The notes beneath the pieces are model-generated. The model did no database searches. It was not told the DNA's origin and was given only the letters and a program-made list of their open reading frames with translations. DNA of 64,000 nucleotides from Batrachochytrium dendrobatidis JAM81 (taxonomy: Eukaryota > Chytridiomycota > Chytridiomycetes > Rhizophydiales). The first letter of the stretch is position 1, and each line of letters starts with the position of its first letter. The DNA lies in contig NW_006281112.1 in NCBI RefSeq assembly GCF_000203795.2, positions 124,001 through 188,000 of the forward strand, in the 5' to 3' direction. Made by a program: the position numbers and the translations under genes. This document shows positions 12,513 through 24,878 of the stretch, piece after piece.

Positions 12513-15500
12513 TCATCTCAATCTAAATTGATCAATGGGTTGCAATCGAAACACCTGTTGCATATCGTCCATCAAATCCATGGCGCAATGCAATGCATCG
12601 GAATCTGCATTCAACGCCCGTAAATTGTTTGTTTGAATAATCTGTTGTAATTCACCCGTGTCTACATGCCTAATCTCTATAAACGATGGCTCAAAGGCAA
12701 TGATATAAGGTGGGGCAAAGGAAAATGCGGTCGGCGCTCCTGCCCATTGAACAAGCCAGTCAGTTTTAGCGCGTCGTCCAAGTCGGTCAATGTAGAATCC
12801 AAATTCTGTAGTGGTGATTGAAGAACAGGTAATACAATTTTAACTTTGCCGTATCATGCAGCAGCCACTATTTACACACTCGAAGGGTAAAATCAAATTA
12901 CTTACCGTTATAACACAAAAAAAAATCGCCATCGCGCACTCGAAAGATTGAAATAGGACGCACAGTTTCCTTTTTAAGGACAAAATCAAGCGACTCGTCC
13001 GTTGGATCCAGCAGCCCTAAATGGTAAAGATATACACTTTGGTAACTATGTACTATGCTTGTCAAGCATGTTTTGGTTGAAAGAGAAAAATAGGCATGAC
13101 ATACCTTGAGTATTCAGAGATTCCAAATCAACAATCTCGAATCCTTTTGCACACCCAACACACAGCTTTGATTTAAGATAGTGAATTGATTTAGATTCTG
13201 TGGGAATATAGAATTCCTGAAACACAACAATTCAGTGTTAATACAGATGCGTCACTATGCTATTTCATATCCATCTCACCTTGTAGACACGAAGAGCGTC
13301 ATTGGTAGCACGAAAAAGTTTACCGATCTTGCCACGAAGATTATTTACACCTAGCCCAACCGGCTCAAGCACCTTGATTGTTGCAGTCAGTGCAGTGGAC
13401 TTGACTGCACAAACCAACGTCCGTTCGGCACATATACCTTGTTTAAAAAACGACACGTGCGATCCAATCTTTTTGCCTTTATATCCAGCTCCTGTAGTAT
13501 CCACTTCCGATATATTCAAAACCTGCAAAGGAAATGACAGCAGTGTCTTGTCTACACATCACAGTATGAGTATACGAGAAATAGATGACATGTTGGTTAG
13601 CGCGGCATGAATCCAGGTTGAATAAAAGCAAGTCAAGCATATTGATTACGCTTTAATCCACACTACCCACTCACCCGAAAGCACCAAAAGATTATCATTA
13701 TTGGGCAAAACATCAACCTGAACAATTCTTTCTAAATCAATAACTTTCACAAATCGGTTTTCGTTCAACTCGGTCAACAAGTCAGTAGAAGTCGGATATT
13801 CGGTTCCAACAAAAAGTCCAAAATCAGTTCCAAGAATCAGCCGATCAAGATAGGATATCGAACAGTTGATGCGGTTTGAGACTGGAAACCCTGAGCTCAC
13901 CAAGCTAACAATTTCAAACCTTTTCTTGCGTTCACTAAGAATAGTTTTTTGTTTCTCAATAGCATCACACCAGGATTGGCGATCGGCCTGAGAAGATGCC
14001 AACAAAGTATATTGGCCGCCAGATTGACCCAAATGAGAGATAAAAATAGGGAATGTGCGTGATGCAGAATCTGTTAATGCCATGGGATTTGAACCAGAAT
14101 GTGTATGTTTGTGGCTGATGGAATTGGGTTTTTGCGCTGCTACTCCATATAGTGTAGCAGCTTTAGAAGTGGCTGTAGAAACAAGATCGCCTCCAGCACG
14201 TGGTGGTTTGTCGAGTCGAAAGGTGAGCAATTCCAATGGAATTGGCTAGCATAATGCCAAAGTATTAGATGAGGATCAAATCAATCTAGATGTAAAATTC
14301 AAACTTACTTTACGAGCAACTTTGTAGTGCCCGTTTTCTTTTTTCCGAGTAATAAGAAACATGTGGTCAAATAAAAACACACTCAGCTCCATATCATTTC
14401 CAGATCTTTTTAACATGAGTTTTCCGTCGCGAACAATCGTGCGACCTTCATCATTCAATCGCAAATCCTAGCACATCATCAAATAAATATAATGCATTGA
14501 GTAAGATAAACAGCCTGATCATTTCCACATCAAAATATCTGATAAGCTCATGCAGCAATAAAAACACTAACTTCTTTCTCTCCTTCGTCAAATTGGAGCT
14601 GTCTATCTAATCGAGACAGCTTTACAATATTATCTGCCTTTCCAGCTTCGACATTAATACTTGCCAATACTTCTCGAATAGACAAAAGTGCCTGTGGAAT
14701 AAGAGTGCGATCTGGATGGGTTTCTGCGGATTTTTCCATCACAGGCTTCAATAGCAATGGGTACCGGCCCATTCGTGTTGTTGGACGTGCTAGGAAACTC
14801 TCTAGTGGAAGTTTTCGTAATGCTGGTAGTCTTTCGCATTCCTGTCATGTTGAACTATTTCAATAAACATTAAACTACTTTTAAACCACCACAAATATAA
14901 AGGGATACCTTTAAAAACTTTACAAAATCTAGATTGCTTGCTTTTTCTTCGTCCAGCAAGTTTTTTGCATACACTTGCTTTGCACCATACTCTACATATG
15001 GGTAAAATTCATTAGCAATATTAATGAAAATATCACCGATTTTGTCAACCACTGGATTTTCCTTTTGTCGAATAAGCAGCTTGCGTAGAAGCTTTGAGTT
15101 GATTGTATGAAGCTCTGTAATATTGAGAAACACGTCTTGGATAAACTTTTCTTTTCTTTCTGGCTCAATAATGTTACGTTCTCGCAGTGGCTGGATGAAA
15201 ACCTGAATATATTTGAAATATAGTTATTAGCCTGAGTGCAGTTGAAAATTTTACAGCTTCGAGTTACATAAATGTTATTATAACGCTGCATTGTCAAAAG
15301 CCACCATTACCTTTGTCATGATGTCCAAATCCTCGACAAACTCGCGTTCGCCGTTAATAATCTCGAATATCACTTCTTGTCGAAGCCTCTCTTTATCAGA
15401 AACAGAAGCAACTATTTCCTTTGATACAGAGGTAGACCAAAGCGTTCCGATTGCCTAAGGCGTAAAGTGTCAAAAGCATAATTTAGCAAATAGCTCTTGA

Positions 15501-16351
15501 AACCAACGCGATCATGAAAAAAATGGTGAATTGTTGAACAAGCTCAACTACCTTTTCATTAATAGACCCTTTACTGTAGTGCCGACTCAACAGCATATTA
15601 GCCTGGCGATGAAGCCGTGTTCTCTAAATAAAATACGGTTGCATAGATTAGTTGGTGATTTCCGTAACAGTGAGCCAGCGTATAGCATAGTAGAGCCAAG
15701 CAGGCACTTGGAATGTTCAATTGAGCAAGAGTAGTCCCACCTGTTCAATTCTGCGTGGACAAGTAATGCTGTAGCACAGTTGATCGCGAGTGCAAGTTGG
15801 CACATAGCAATCAGTAAGTAGAGTAAACACTCCATGAGGTAGTAAATCCAAATCTCTTGTTTTAGTATCTTCTGACTCCCAGCTTTCGAATTTGTAGAGT
15901 TCATGTGGACTATCACGCAGTCTGTGGGTATACGTTACATCATGAAAGAATCCCTGTGCGTCCAATGCCCTACCGAGCAACAAAGAAAGATTTCGATCCG
16001 AGGTTTTGATTATATAGCACAAAACATCCTACAATGAAAATAAGATGTAATATTAACTAAAGGGTTGATATAAAGTGAAAACAACTCATATTGACATACA
16101 ACACCATCCCGACCAAAAAACGAGTCTGTGTATTCCAACAAATCCTTTAAATGTGTATCCAATGAAACCCGACTTTTAAAAGCCATTGCGACTTGCGATA
16201 GTAATGCAGGATACACGATACTGACTTCATGCATAGACTCTGAATTGGCAATACTGCGCTGACTCCTGTGACTGCTGGAATGAGCAAGTGTGGGAGTGCT
16301 AAGGTTTCTTACTAAATTATTAATTGCAATGTTAGTCTGTACTGCGCTCAT
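12513..16351 (-). CDS. ROM2: Rho1 GEF, Rom2/Rgf type: DEP, DH, PH, CNH (paralogue 2)
   Basis: Rho1 exchange factor of the cell-wall integrity pathway, closer to the family consensus than its neighbour. Twelve exons: 16351-16100, 16028-15741, 15623-15552, 15454-15311, 15202-14909, 14841-14572, 14467-14309, 14245-13675, 13551-13280, 13216-13105, 13016-12906 and 12805-12513, giving 945 aa. The DEP domain is intact (TDSFFGRDGVDVLCYIIK, LLGRALDAQGFFHDV). The family block GVFTLLTDCYVPTC with CPRRIEQ follows. Then come DH (FEIINGEREFVEDLD, RPTTRMGRYPLLLKPV), PH (DEGRTIVRDGKL) and CNH (FPLQVLNI, VSFFKQG, YIDRLGRRAK). Two DH exons have exactly the lengths of their counterparts in the + paralogue (294 and 270 nt), so the pair is a duplication. 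The open frame continues about 60 nt upstream of the first ATG, so a missed 5' exon is possible; the N-terminus is short for Rom2. Confidence 0.92.
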
Positions 16352-16972
16352 TCGAATGAAGGGATAATAGTGGCTCGGTTCATTCAAGAGTTCATTCGAT
16401 AGAACAGCAATAAATCATTGAGCATGCATCGACGACTTCAGTTTGCTGGAAATAAACCATTGCATTCACTCTGCTGACATTTGCAATTTTATAAATGTTT
16501 TTGCCAGCCACTATCTGGCTGGGCATTCAGCCGACTTGGACAACGAATAAATATCAATTGAGCATATCTGACCTATGCTAGGTGGTTCAATGACAGCACC
16601 GTATGGAATAGTGTCATCCGCGACAGCAACCTGGTTGGCCATGGAAATGTCAAGACCAAGACCGAGCAAGTTGGATGGTCTAGTTGGTTTTAGGAAAAGC
16701 ATCTCGAAATGCCATTTTAATCTTGTATTCAATTGGCTTGTATTGTTATTCCGATTCATCCATCGATTCATCTATCGATGTCTATCAAGTACTGTCTTGT
16801 GTATATCCTTATGCTATGATCATCCTAATAATGGTATTGCTTTAACGAATTGTAGATTCAATCGGGTCTATTGGGATTTAATCAAATGAAAAAGTAGGAC
16901 TAAGCCAATCTCCAAAGGTATACATGGCTTAGACAGCAATATCAGTCCTTTCCATATTGGATTCAGACTTGT
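16352..16972. other. Region between Rho GEF 5' end and small mitochondrial gene
   Basis: This 621 bp stretch would hold the Rho GEF promoter and the 3' end of the next minus-strand gene. Antisense open frames occur at 16511-16771 (-) and 16575-16889 (+). Neither has recognisable motifs or splice partners that extend it in phase, so I do not call a gene. A missed 5' exon of the Rho GEF could lie here. Confidence 0.4.
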
Positions 16973-17777
16973 TTATTCCTTGCTGGCCTTTTCGGCTTCC
17001 CATTTGGCAACGCGCAGATGCCATACCTTGCGCTCAACACCTACATAATAGTCATCCATTCCAATCACACAATGCATGTTTAAAATCATGCACACCTTGC
17101 AATATGACCAATGCATTCAACATGCAGCCAAAAGATCTTACTGTAAAAGGGAATGGCAAAGACAGCAGCAGAGACAATCCAGAAAACGCTCTTGAATAGA
17201 ATAGGGTTTTTGGAACTGAATGGAACGGCCTATATGTCATGGTCAATCGATGTGAATTTCAGATGGGTTGAAATTTCAAGAACCAAATGTATGGCAGTTG
17301 CAAGTGCAGCATGGCTCATGGGCTGGACAGGTTGATACCAGACAACTCAAGTACAAAAATAAACCATAATTAAAACTGCAGTCCAGTATATCAGCATAGT
17401 ACACTTACACCGTTGCCAACCCAGTTGATGCCTCTACATTCAACAACAGCAAGAAATTCAACAAACACAGGTCAGTCGCAGGATTGAGTTGAATGAGTCA
17501 AGTCGTAATATATTGTAATCCAGTATCACCACAGTAGCAATGATAAAACTAAACAGGACTTACTCGAAATGGATGGGACCTAGTTGCAGTCAAGGTTGGA
17601 TCAAGCGAACCATTTGCAGTTTTTATTCATAGTAACAATGTTGAATGAGCAACTTGTACAAAACAGCTCATAGTGCAGTAGCAAATGCCTACCCCAGGAA
17701 GAAACCTTGTGGCCACCACGGACGAGTCTGAGAGAGGCTTTAGCACGCAGAGCAGTCTTGGCAAAGACAGATGACAT
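16973..17777 (-). CDS. Small mitochondrial inner-membrane protein, COX7C/COX8-like
   Basis: Predicted 93-aa protein from five exons: 17777-17693, 17579-17564 (16 nt), 17433-17409 (25 nt), 17229-17142 and 17040-16973, all in phase. The first 28 residues are basic and Ser/Ala-rich without acids (AKTALRAKASLRLVRGG), a typical mitochondrial presequence. The mature part reads HFEGINWVGNG-AVPFSSKNP, then one membrane helix (SVFWIVSAAVFAIPFY) and a charged tail (WEAEKASKE). The H-[FY]-E-G ... PF ... helix layout resembles cytochrome c oxidase subunit VIIc (yeast Cox8), although the spacing between EG and PF is longer than usual. It could be another small respiratory-chain subunit. The presequence and topology are well supported; the exact subunit is not. 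Confidence 0.6.
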
Positions 17778-18234
17778 TTTGTTGGAAAGAATTTCAACTT
17801 GCAAACTCTTTATTAAACTTGATTGTAATTCACCATAACGATCCCTTCTGAATGTCTGAATAATCATTCGTTGAAGATGCGCAAATTGGAACTGTGTATC
17901 TGTGGAATGTTGAGTTATAAGATGGCTGGCCACACACTGCTGATGAATTAAACGTTGAACTGCAATAAGGTCGAATGGCCAATCCATTTTCAGATCCTAA
18001 ACCACTGCGCTTGCGAACCTATTTCCAGTTTAATATTTAGTGAAAATGCAATAAATCCCATTTTGATGATCCAATTGTATCAAACAGTTTAATCTCTATC
18101 AAGTATAAAGTAGTATATACCTTGTATAGAAACTGTCCATTACTGATTTTGTTTGGTAAACTAAGAATAATCCAGAAATTTAATCCATTTGGAATGTTAA
18201 ATCAACTAAATGCAACATTAGTGTGCAATCAACT
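17778..18234. other. Intergenic region, no gene seen
   Basis: This 457 bp stretch lies between two minus-strand genes and should contain the promoter of the small mitochondrial gene and the 3' end of the polytopic membrane protein gene. I see no coding frame with splice support and no repeat. Confidence 0.5.
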
Positions 18235-21200
18235 TTACCATTTCCAAATCTCATTGAGATTGGTTTGGGTTTGAGGTGATGCAGTTTGATATTCGCAGCA
18301 ACATTTGTTTGTAAATTCATTCCAGCTGGAATATCCTGCAAACTCGTACATTGCGCTTGAATTGGAGGTTGCCTAGATTCAAAGTATAAACTTGTTAGTC
18401 TATACATGTAAACTTATATACACCACATGTACATTTTTAAACTACTCACTGCAGTAGGAACAGATGAAGAGTATGTATTCGACTCGACAATACTTCTCAC
18501 AAATCCAATACACGTCAGTGCCAGTGATAAAAATGCAACTGTGCCTACAGTCATAAAAAATCGCACAAGAGTCTTGATCGTATACGCATTCATTTGAATA
18601 TCAATCTCTTTGATCAGTCGGTCCAATTCAGGATCATCCATCTTGGCTTTTTTGATCTGCTTCTTGAGCATACTGGTACGCTTGACATCAATCACAATCA
18701 AATAAATAAGCAAGATAGTTGGAAGCGCAATGTTTAATGCCGAGATAAAATAGATTAAACCAGAAGAAAATTGATAAATGTTGAGCACAATCAGGAGTGC
18801 TACGGTCGCGTTCATAGCATTCAAAAATAGGCATGCTATGTTGAGTAAATTCTACAATCACAAATATACAATATCAGTATAGAGTTTGATCAGCAATGCA
18901 AAATACGCGGTAGGAATTCATGATTAATAAACACCTGGATAGTTGATCAAATTACTAAACATTACCTCTACAACTTGATCATAGGGTCGGAAAATGATGG
19001 CAATAAATAAACACACTCCGTGTATGGCAAGAATGGCCATCTTAATTTTATACATTAAAAAACACATTATTTTCAACAACATAGGACCAAAATACTTGAA
19101 TTTCAAGCTGGTGATACACAACACATCTCCAATATCACACATTCAATAACATATACGTACTATTAAGTTACTGGGATATAGTACTGCAAACACCGATATT
19201 GCTACAACAGCCAGTTTTTGACTCAAAGACACAAGTGTATAATACCGCCATGTATACTTGTACCCATAGTACAATCCACGACAAATGTTCGCAGAGAGCT
19301 GCATTTGTAAATGCCAAATGCTTTGTGGTGTGTTTGCTAAAAGCGGATTGGGTGGAATGATTTGTACCAGTTTTGTTGCTAAAGATGTGAGTCGGTAATA
19401 AATATACGGAACACCCAAACAGATTACAATGAGCATAAGAATGGCGCCTGGCCCGTAGTAAGGAAGAATCTCTGTTGCGCAGGAGAGTGATGGATCGGCG
19501 TTGAGTCGCAAATCTGTATCACCTGGACAGAGAGAGGATGCGATTGGACACATAGTTGTATTAAAGCTGCATTTGACACAGGCAGTTGTGTTGGCAGATG
19601 CAGTCAGATCAGACGCGAGCGAAGCCACATCTACAAATAAACCGGTAATGACAAATTGTGTTTGAATTACACAACTTAGTTTCCTATTTAAAAAGTCGGG
19701 TTTTGGTGCATCACACTAAAATATATATTACCCAGAGCTATACTGTGTACAACAAATTCGCTGCCTGACAAACATCCATTGCATAACTTTTAATATCAGA
19801 TCCAGTAGTAAAATAATACACTATATATTAGAGTCGGCATAATATAATTACCTGCAGAGCAAGTTTGTACCGTGCAGCCAAACACAGTCAATAGAGAAGT
19901 TGATATTGGGATATACACTGCCGAGAGCAGCAAAAACACGAGTGTGCCCATATTAAACATTGAAAATGCCTTGACTTTGTGCAATATAATTCGTCCCTAT
20001 ATTTAGCCAGAGTTAGCATTGTAGTGGTTCATGTAGATTATTTCCAATGCAATGGTATTAATTATAAAATCATGTTTACCTTTTGAAAGCATACAGTTAT
20101 AGTATAGATCAGCAGTAACAATGCAAATGACATGAGCGCAATTCCCAAACCCATAGGAATAGCCGAAAATGACTAAATATATTGGCAGATTGTAAGCTAT
20201 AGTATGCTTTTTCAGATATGCATTTGAATAGCAGCTGTATTGACAAACCCTACATCTTCACTCAGTACTACAGTAGCAGATACACGAATCAAGTTGTATA
20301 CGGATGGAATGAAGCTTCCTACACAAAGGCCAAGATAGAATACGACTAGCCCGATGGTAAACTTTAGCAATAAAAATCCAATATCTACACGATCCCATTG
20401 GTGTTTTAAAACAATGTCAAAGCATGTTATCAACTTATTTTAGCAAGTTTCATCCAGCATCTTATTAATATATCACTACTAAAAGTTGGGCCAAAATGAC
20501 CATTTAAACTTACGCTGACGCGGAAAATCACGCTTTGTATGAATAGTCAGTATATTTGGTTCAGATGATGCAATCATTTGTACACTCTCTTGATCATCAC
20601 TACTATTGTAGCGATTATAAACACTAGCTTGGTCAAGTCTTTCTGTGTTATTCTGTGACTCCTCTTCACTTCCAGCCGAGTCGCTTTCGTTTTCATCACT
20701 GTCTTTATTTCCGCGGCTTATCCCAGTAGAACTTGTTAATGAAGATTGCTCTACTGAAGCCGTGTGTGGATATACCTGGTTTAGAATGGTTACAAAGGCA
20801 TGCATTAGCTCACATTGACGATACACTATCTACATATATAAAGTTGAAGAGTTCAAAGAAATTGATTTGTACTTTGGCAAGCTTCTTGCGTCTGTGGGAA
20901 AGTCGATACGTCAGGAAATATAGCCCAATGCACGCTAAAAATGCTGTGATTCCTAGTGAAAGTAAAAGTGCACCTATGTATACTGGAATATCATACCATA
21001 TCATTGTCGATGGTATGGCAATGAGAATCGATCCTAACTCATCATAATCGTACGTAAATACGGATTACAAAGTCAATTATGTTCCTTTAGTAATCAAAAA
21101 ATGGTTGACATGTCCAATTTCATGATTGGAGTAGCATCATTACAAATGCCAAAGTTAATATCAGTCTCACCTCCCATGATGGCAACGATGCTCGCCAACA

Positions 21201-21698
21201 AGAATATATACCACAGTATAATATATAGAGATTGAAATGCTGCCAGCAGAAATATAACAATAATTAATGGGAAAATATCCACCAATAATAGAAATTGAGC
21301 ACGAAAGTCTAACGGTGGAAGTGCAAGGTTGCCAATACGCGTTGCAAAGTCAATTCGAATGTATCGTATCTAATGCAAAGGATGTACAATAAGGGTTAGA
21401 CACCATGGAGCATTTTAATTTATGTTGGTTTTATAAGCCAACTTACTGCCGACAAAACTGGGACTAACTGGCTTGGCCATGATATGTTAGCGCTTGAAAT
21501 GATCGAAAGATGCTATTGTTTGTATCACAATGTTCAACGTCCAGAAAGGATGATATGCAACACACCAAAATAGAGTTAACCATAGTGTTGGGTCTGTATA
21601 GTTCATGTGCATACTACAGTATGGAAAGACAGCTTTGAGTGAATGAAATGTACCTGTAGGTATTCCAGAAAGGAACTGAACGCGCCGGATATACTCAT
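18235..21698 (-). CDS. Polytopic membrane protein with cysteine-rich loop and FRPY motif
   Basis: Thirteen short exons (21698-21654, 21512-21447, 21369-21171, 21033-20834, 20775-20514, 20384-20254, 20172-20080, 19996-19871, 19786-19732, 19630-19161, 19040-18966, 18851-18450, 18372-18235) join in phase to 753 aa. It has around nine to eleven hydrophobic helices. An acidic cytosolic loop follows the early helices (SDENESDSAGSEEESQ). A cysteine-rich loop (CTLCNGCLSGSE, CVKCSFNTTMCPI) resembles the ephrin-receptor-like GCC2/GCC3 fold. After the late helices come IIFRPYDQVVENLLN, a charged helix (KRTSMLKKQIKKAK) and a C-terminal WNEFTNKCCC. This architecture matches a large uncharacterised family of TRP-like or receptor-like proteins in zoosporic fungi and protists. 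Channel or sensor activity is inference. The protein starts abruptly; see the upstream ORF at 21717-21821. Confidence 0.72.
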
Positions 21699-21716
21699 AG
21701 TATATATAATGTCTTG

Positions 21717-21821
21717 CTAAAACTCGTTGCCGATAGTGAAACTTGTATGGATGGCTGCTCTTTTTATACACAATATTGTATAGATAATCAATAAGTAATG
21801 AAAAGGAATGCAAGGTTTCAT
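21717..21821 (-). other. Signal-peptide-like ORF just upstream of the polytopic protein gene
   Basis: A 34-codon ORF starting MKPCIPFHYLLIIYTILC has a basic start and hydrophobic core like a signal peptide. It ends at TAG (21719-21717), and the same frame then continues without a stop for six codons into the ATG at 21698. I found no phase-consistent intron that would remove the TAG. It may be a short upstream ORF, a broken 5' end, an assembly or sequencing error, or the true start with a read-through stop. Confidence 0.4.
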
Positions 21822-22006
21822 TTTGATTATGTTGTATTGAACAGGAAACAAGTCAAACACTTGAACCGTGTCGGGCCAACTGTTCAACTCAAATAAGGTC
21901 TGAGCCTACCATTAGCCTGAGTAGAGCACCAGTATACTCTTCAGTGTAGGTCTAATTTTAAAAAGACATGCATGGTCGATGTATTCACAACAAAAGTAAA
22001 CTTTAT

Positions 22007-24527
22007 TTAAAGCTCGTCCTTTTCATCATCCTCTTCATCCAGCATCTCTTGGTTAGTTGATGGCATATCTGGGAATCCATCTGGAATTATATCAGCTTGT
22101 TGCAGTTTAAGTTTTTCAGTTTCTGCAGCATCTAGTGCATTCTTGGCTTCACGCTCTGCAGGTGCATCCTTGACGTAAGTCTCCTCGGCGAATTTCATAG
22201 CCTCATCAATAGAGTCGGTCACGATAATGTTATCAAAGATAGTGCCAGACTTGACCTGCCACAGATCAAAGCCAATGTAGGCAGACTTGTACGCGTGAAG
22301 AGTTGGATCAGCCACTAGATTATATCAGTTAGCACCGCCGTTGTAGAATCAGATATTGCTTTGGCAGACACTCATTGATATAACAAAAACCAGCCGCTTA
22401 CCAAATTTAGGATTGTCAATCATGGGAGCAATCCACACGCCTTTGTACTCGGGATTGGGAATGGACTAGCAGTCCACAGTTGTAACATGTTAGTACAGTA
22501 GCATTAGCTTAATAAATGGGGGTTGTATTACAGCCGTATTCATAAATCAAGCATTAGATAAGTATGCCAAAGTATATAAATGAACAGTCTCATGTCTGAT
22601 TTGGTGCCAATTTCCAGTAGGAAAGTGCAGCAGATATTTAACCATTGTCTATCCTGAAGCGATGACTGCAAGATAAATACAAATGTTCCACTTTACGTGA
22701 ATACGGCTGTAAATGATATAAAATATACTTACTTTTGGAACCCAGATACCCTTATACTCGGGGTTGTTGACCATAGGATGTTCCCATTCACCATCCATAT
22801 CATCGTCCCAGTCTTCAGGCTTTTGGGCTTCAGGGTCCTTAATAAACTCTGCAACGTCCCAGTCTTCAGGCTTGACGTCTGTAGGATCAGCCATATCAGG
22901 GTTATTAACCCAGTTATCAGGCTTCTTTGCCTTGGGATCTGGAATCTGGGCAGGTGGAAGTATGTCCCAGCCAGTAAGAATAGATCCACTAGATTTTTCT
23001 TCCAAGTCAACAAGAATCTGGTATGTCTGATCAGGATTAATGATTAACGTATAAAGATCTGTTCATGGTTCCAAAATGCAGCGAGTTGGGTGAGAATTTA
23101 TAATTATTCAAGACATGGATCAGTAAAATTCCTACTTACGAGTCAATTGATCAGATCCAGGATCAATCGTTTGCTTTATCAAGTGGTTTTCTTCGTTGTA
23201 GTTGAGAATAGCATGAATTCTCTTGCTCTGGCCACAAATATCAGGGCCAAACACTACCGTTTTAAAGTGTCACCAATTAAACAAACCCAAGTCAGTATAT
23301 CGGTCAATCAACAAAGAATATTTTCCCAATCTGTCTGAATCATTACTTACTGATATTGTATTTCTAAATCGTAGATATCCAATGGAAAAATCAATATTTT
23401 TGAATTAGAATTATACCAAGTATTTACAGGTAAGCAATCTACTAAATTTACCGAACCACCATCGAATTCCTTAGGATCAAAAGGTTTAGGCATGATCTGT
23501 CAATTCAAATTGCTCAAGTATTAGTATCAATGCAAGCTCTACATACAACTACGTGCAGCTGTTGAAATGGGTATTCAACTCAAACGCATATTACCTTGAC
23601 ATAGCCACCACCGCAATCTACATTAAAATGAAAAAAGTGTTGATTGAAACAATGCATAAATACAATATAAAAAGGTTAATTTAGTTGAATGCAAATATGG
23701 GATGAATTGATCATTTGACTCAATGCAATGCTTTGACAAGCAGGTCATGAACATGACATGTCTAGTCAAGACAAAGCAACGTATACGTACCAATATTCTG
23801 TTCAAACTTGACAGAGAATTGAACTACAAAAGGCTTGTCCTTGTTATCCAACTCTTGATCGAATGCGGCAGAAATGGCATAGAAGCGAGCATCCTCGGAT
23901 GTCTGCAGGCCTAGGTTGAATGCGGTCCGAATTTGTGGCGTCAGCACACGGCAGCATCAATGATCCCACAATGCAAGTATTAATCATGCAGATCGAATAG
24001 TGAAATGTTTTACCTTTGGATGACCCCGAGTCTGCATAAAATTTTCCAGGGGTGATCTTCCATGCGCCATAATCGGTAAGTTTCTCAGAAACCACCCAGC
24101 GGCTGTGGAGAGTGTCTGATTGGGTTTATCAAGCCAAGCAATAAAAAGTTCAGCCAATGGCTAATCGTTGTTTACATGACAGGCATTGACCACTAAGAGT
24201 CTGATGGGTGGAAACATGCTGATTGCACTAATGCAATATAGGAAAGTGCACTGGCAGATTTTTCATAAGATGGTCACATTGAAAACATCACAGTATGATG
24301 GTCGCTGTATAAAACGCTCTATTCTTTGACTATTGAGCCAAATGCACATTTGAGAATAGCAACAAGACCAAATCCATCGATAAATGCCAGTATTGCAGCA
24401 TAGACTAGCAATGGTGACAAAACCTAGTGTTATTACCTTCAGAAAATGTTTCCTTGAAATAGACCTTTGCAGAAGCTAGTTGCAGCACACCAAGAGAAGC
24501 AAGACTAAAAGATGTGAAAATCCTCAT
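22007..24527 (-). CDS. Calreticulin with C-terminal KDEL
   Basis: Calcium-binding lectin chaperone of the ER lumen that binds monoglucosylated glycoproteins. Ten exons: 24527-24437, 24115-24014, 23910-23791, 23617-23595, 23496-23452, 23363-23351, 23253-23140, 23058-22733, 22465-22402 and 22314-22007, giving 401 aa. A signal peptide (FTSFSLASLGVLQLASA) opens into VYFKETF. The globular domain has DARFYAISAAF, DCGGGYVK, YNIMFGPDICG and HAILNY. The P-domain has IPDPKAKKPDNW, DPTDVKPEDWD and DPEAQKPEDWDDDMDGEW repeats, then GIWVPK and NPEYKGVW. The C-domain has GFDLWQVKSGTIFDN. The acidic tail is short and ends EKDEL, so it is soluble calreticulin rather than calnexin. Exons 4 (23 nt) and 6 (13 nt) are microexons. 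The intron 22466-22732 contains miniature element copy B. Confidence 0.96.
22529..22711. mobile_element. MITE-like element, copy B, inside a calreticulin intron
   Basis: Element of about 183 bp flanked by TA, with ends TACAGCCGTATTCA and TTTACGTGAATACGGCTGTA in inverted orientation. It shares ATGCCAAAGTATAT, TAGGAAAGTG and CCATTGTCTAT blocks with copy A, and the left arm matches the reverse complement of copy D. It lies wholly within the intron 22466-22732 and avoids both splice sites. Confidence 0.8.
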
Positions 24528-24878
24528 TGCCGATCGATAGGTTTACTAGATTGAATCCTAGGTAAGATGTAAAAGTAGATGTTTTTTGCTTTTTTAATCT
24601 CGAGTTTTAGGCAATAATTAAACCCTAATTTTTCTGAATTGACTTGAACTGCCTGCTCTATAGAGTCATTTGGCTAAAGCAGCCATCACTATCCTGCTTC
24701 AATGATTTAACCTGCCTCTTTAACTCGCGGTTTATTGGCATTAAAAACAGTAGTAGAGAAATAGTCAAAAGGCAATTGGCTCTAGGTAGTGGCCTGCCAT
24801 AAAATAAAAATAAGGCTATGATACATAATCTTCTCTCATTTTAATTGGTATGTGTATATCAAACTTGTGGGCTCAATA

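Noticed and set aside
16511..16771. Minus-strand ORF upstream of Rho GEF 2, considered as its first exon
   Set aside because: No acceptor in 16351-16511 joins it in phase to the DEP-containing exon without a stop, and it shows no family motif.
21717..21719. TAG reassigned to an amino acid in the nuclear code
   Set aside because: TAG is used as the ordinary stop in several well-supported genes here, so a single in-frame TAG cannot support a code change.
24230..24270. TAGGAAAGTGCACTGGCAG in calreticulin intron 1 as another element copy
   Set aside because: Only one internal block is similar; neither terminus is present, so it is too weak to call.
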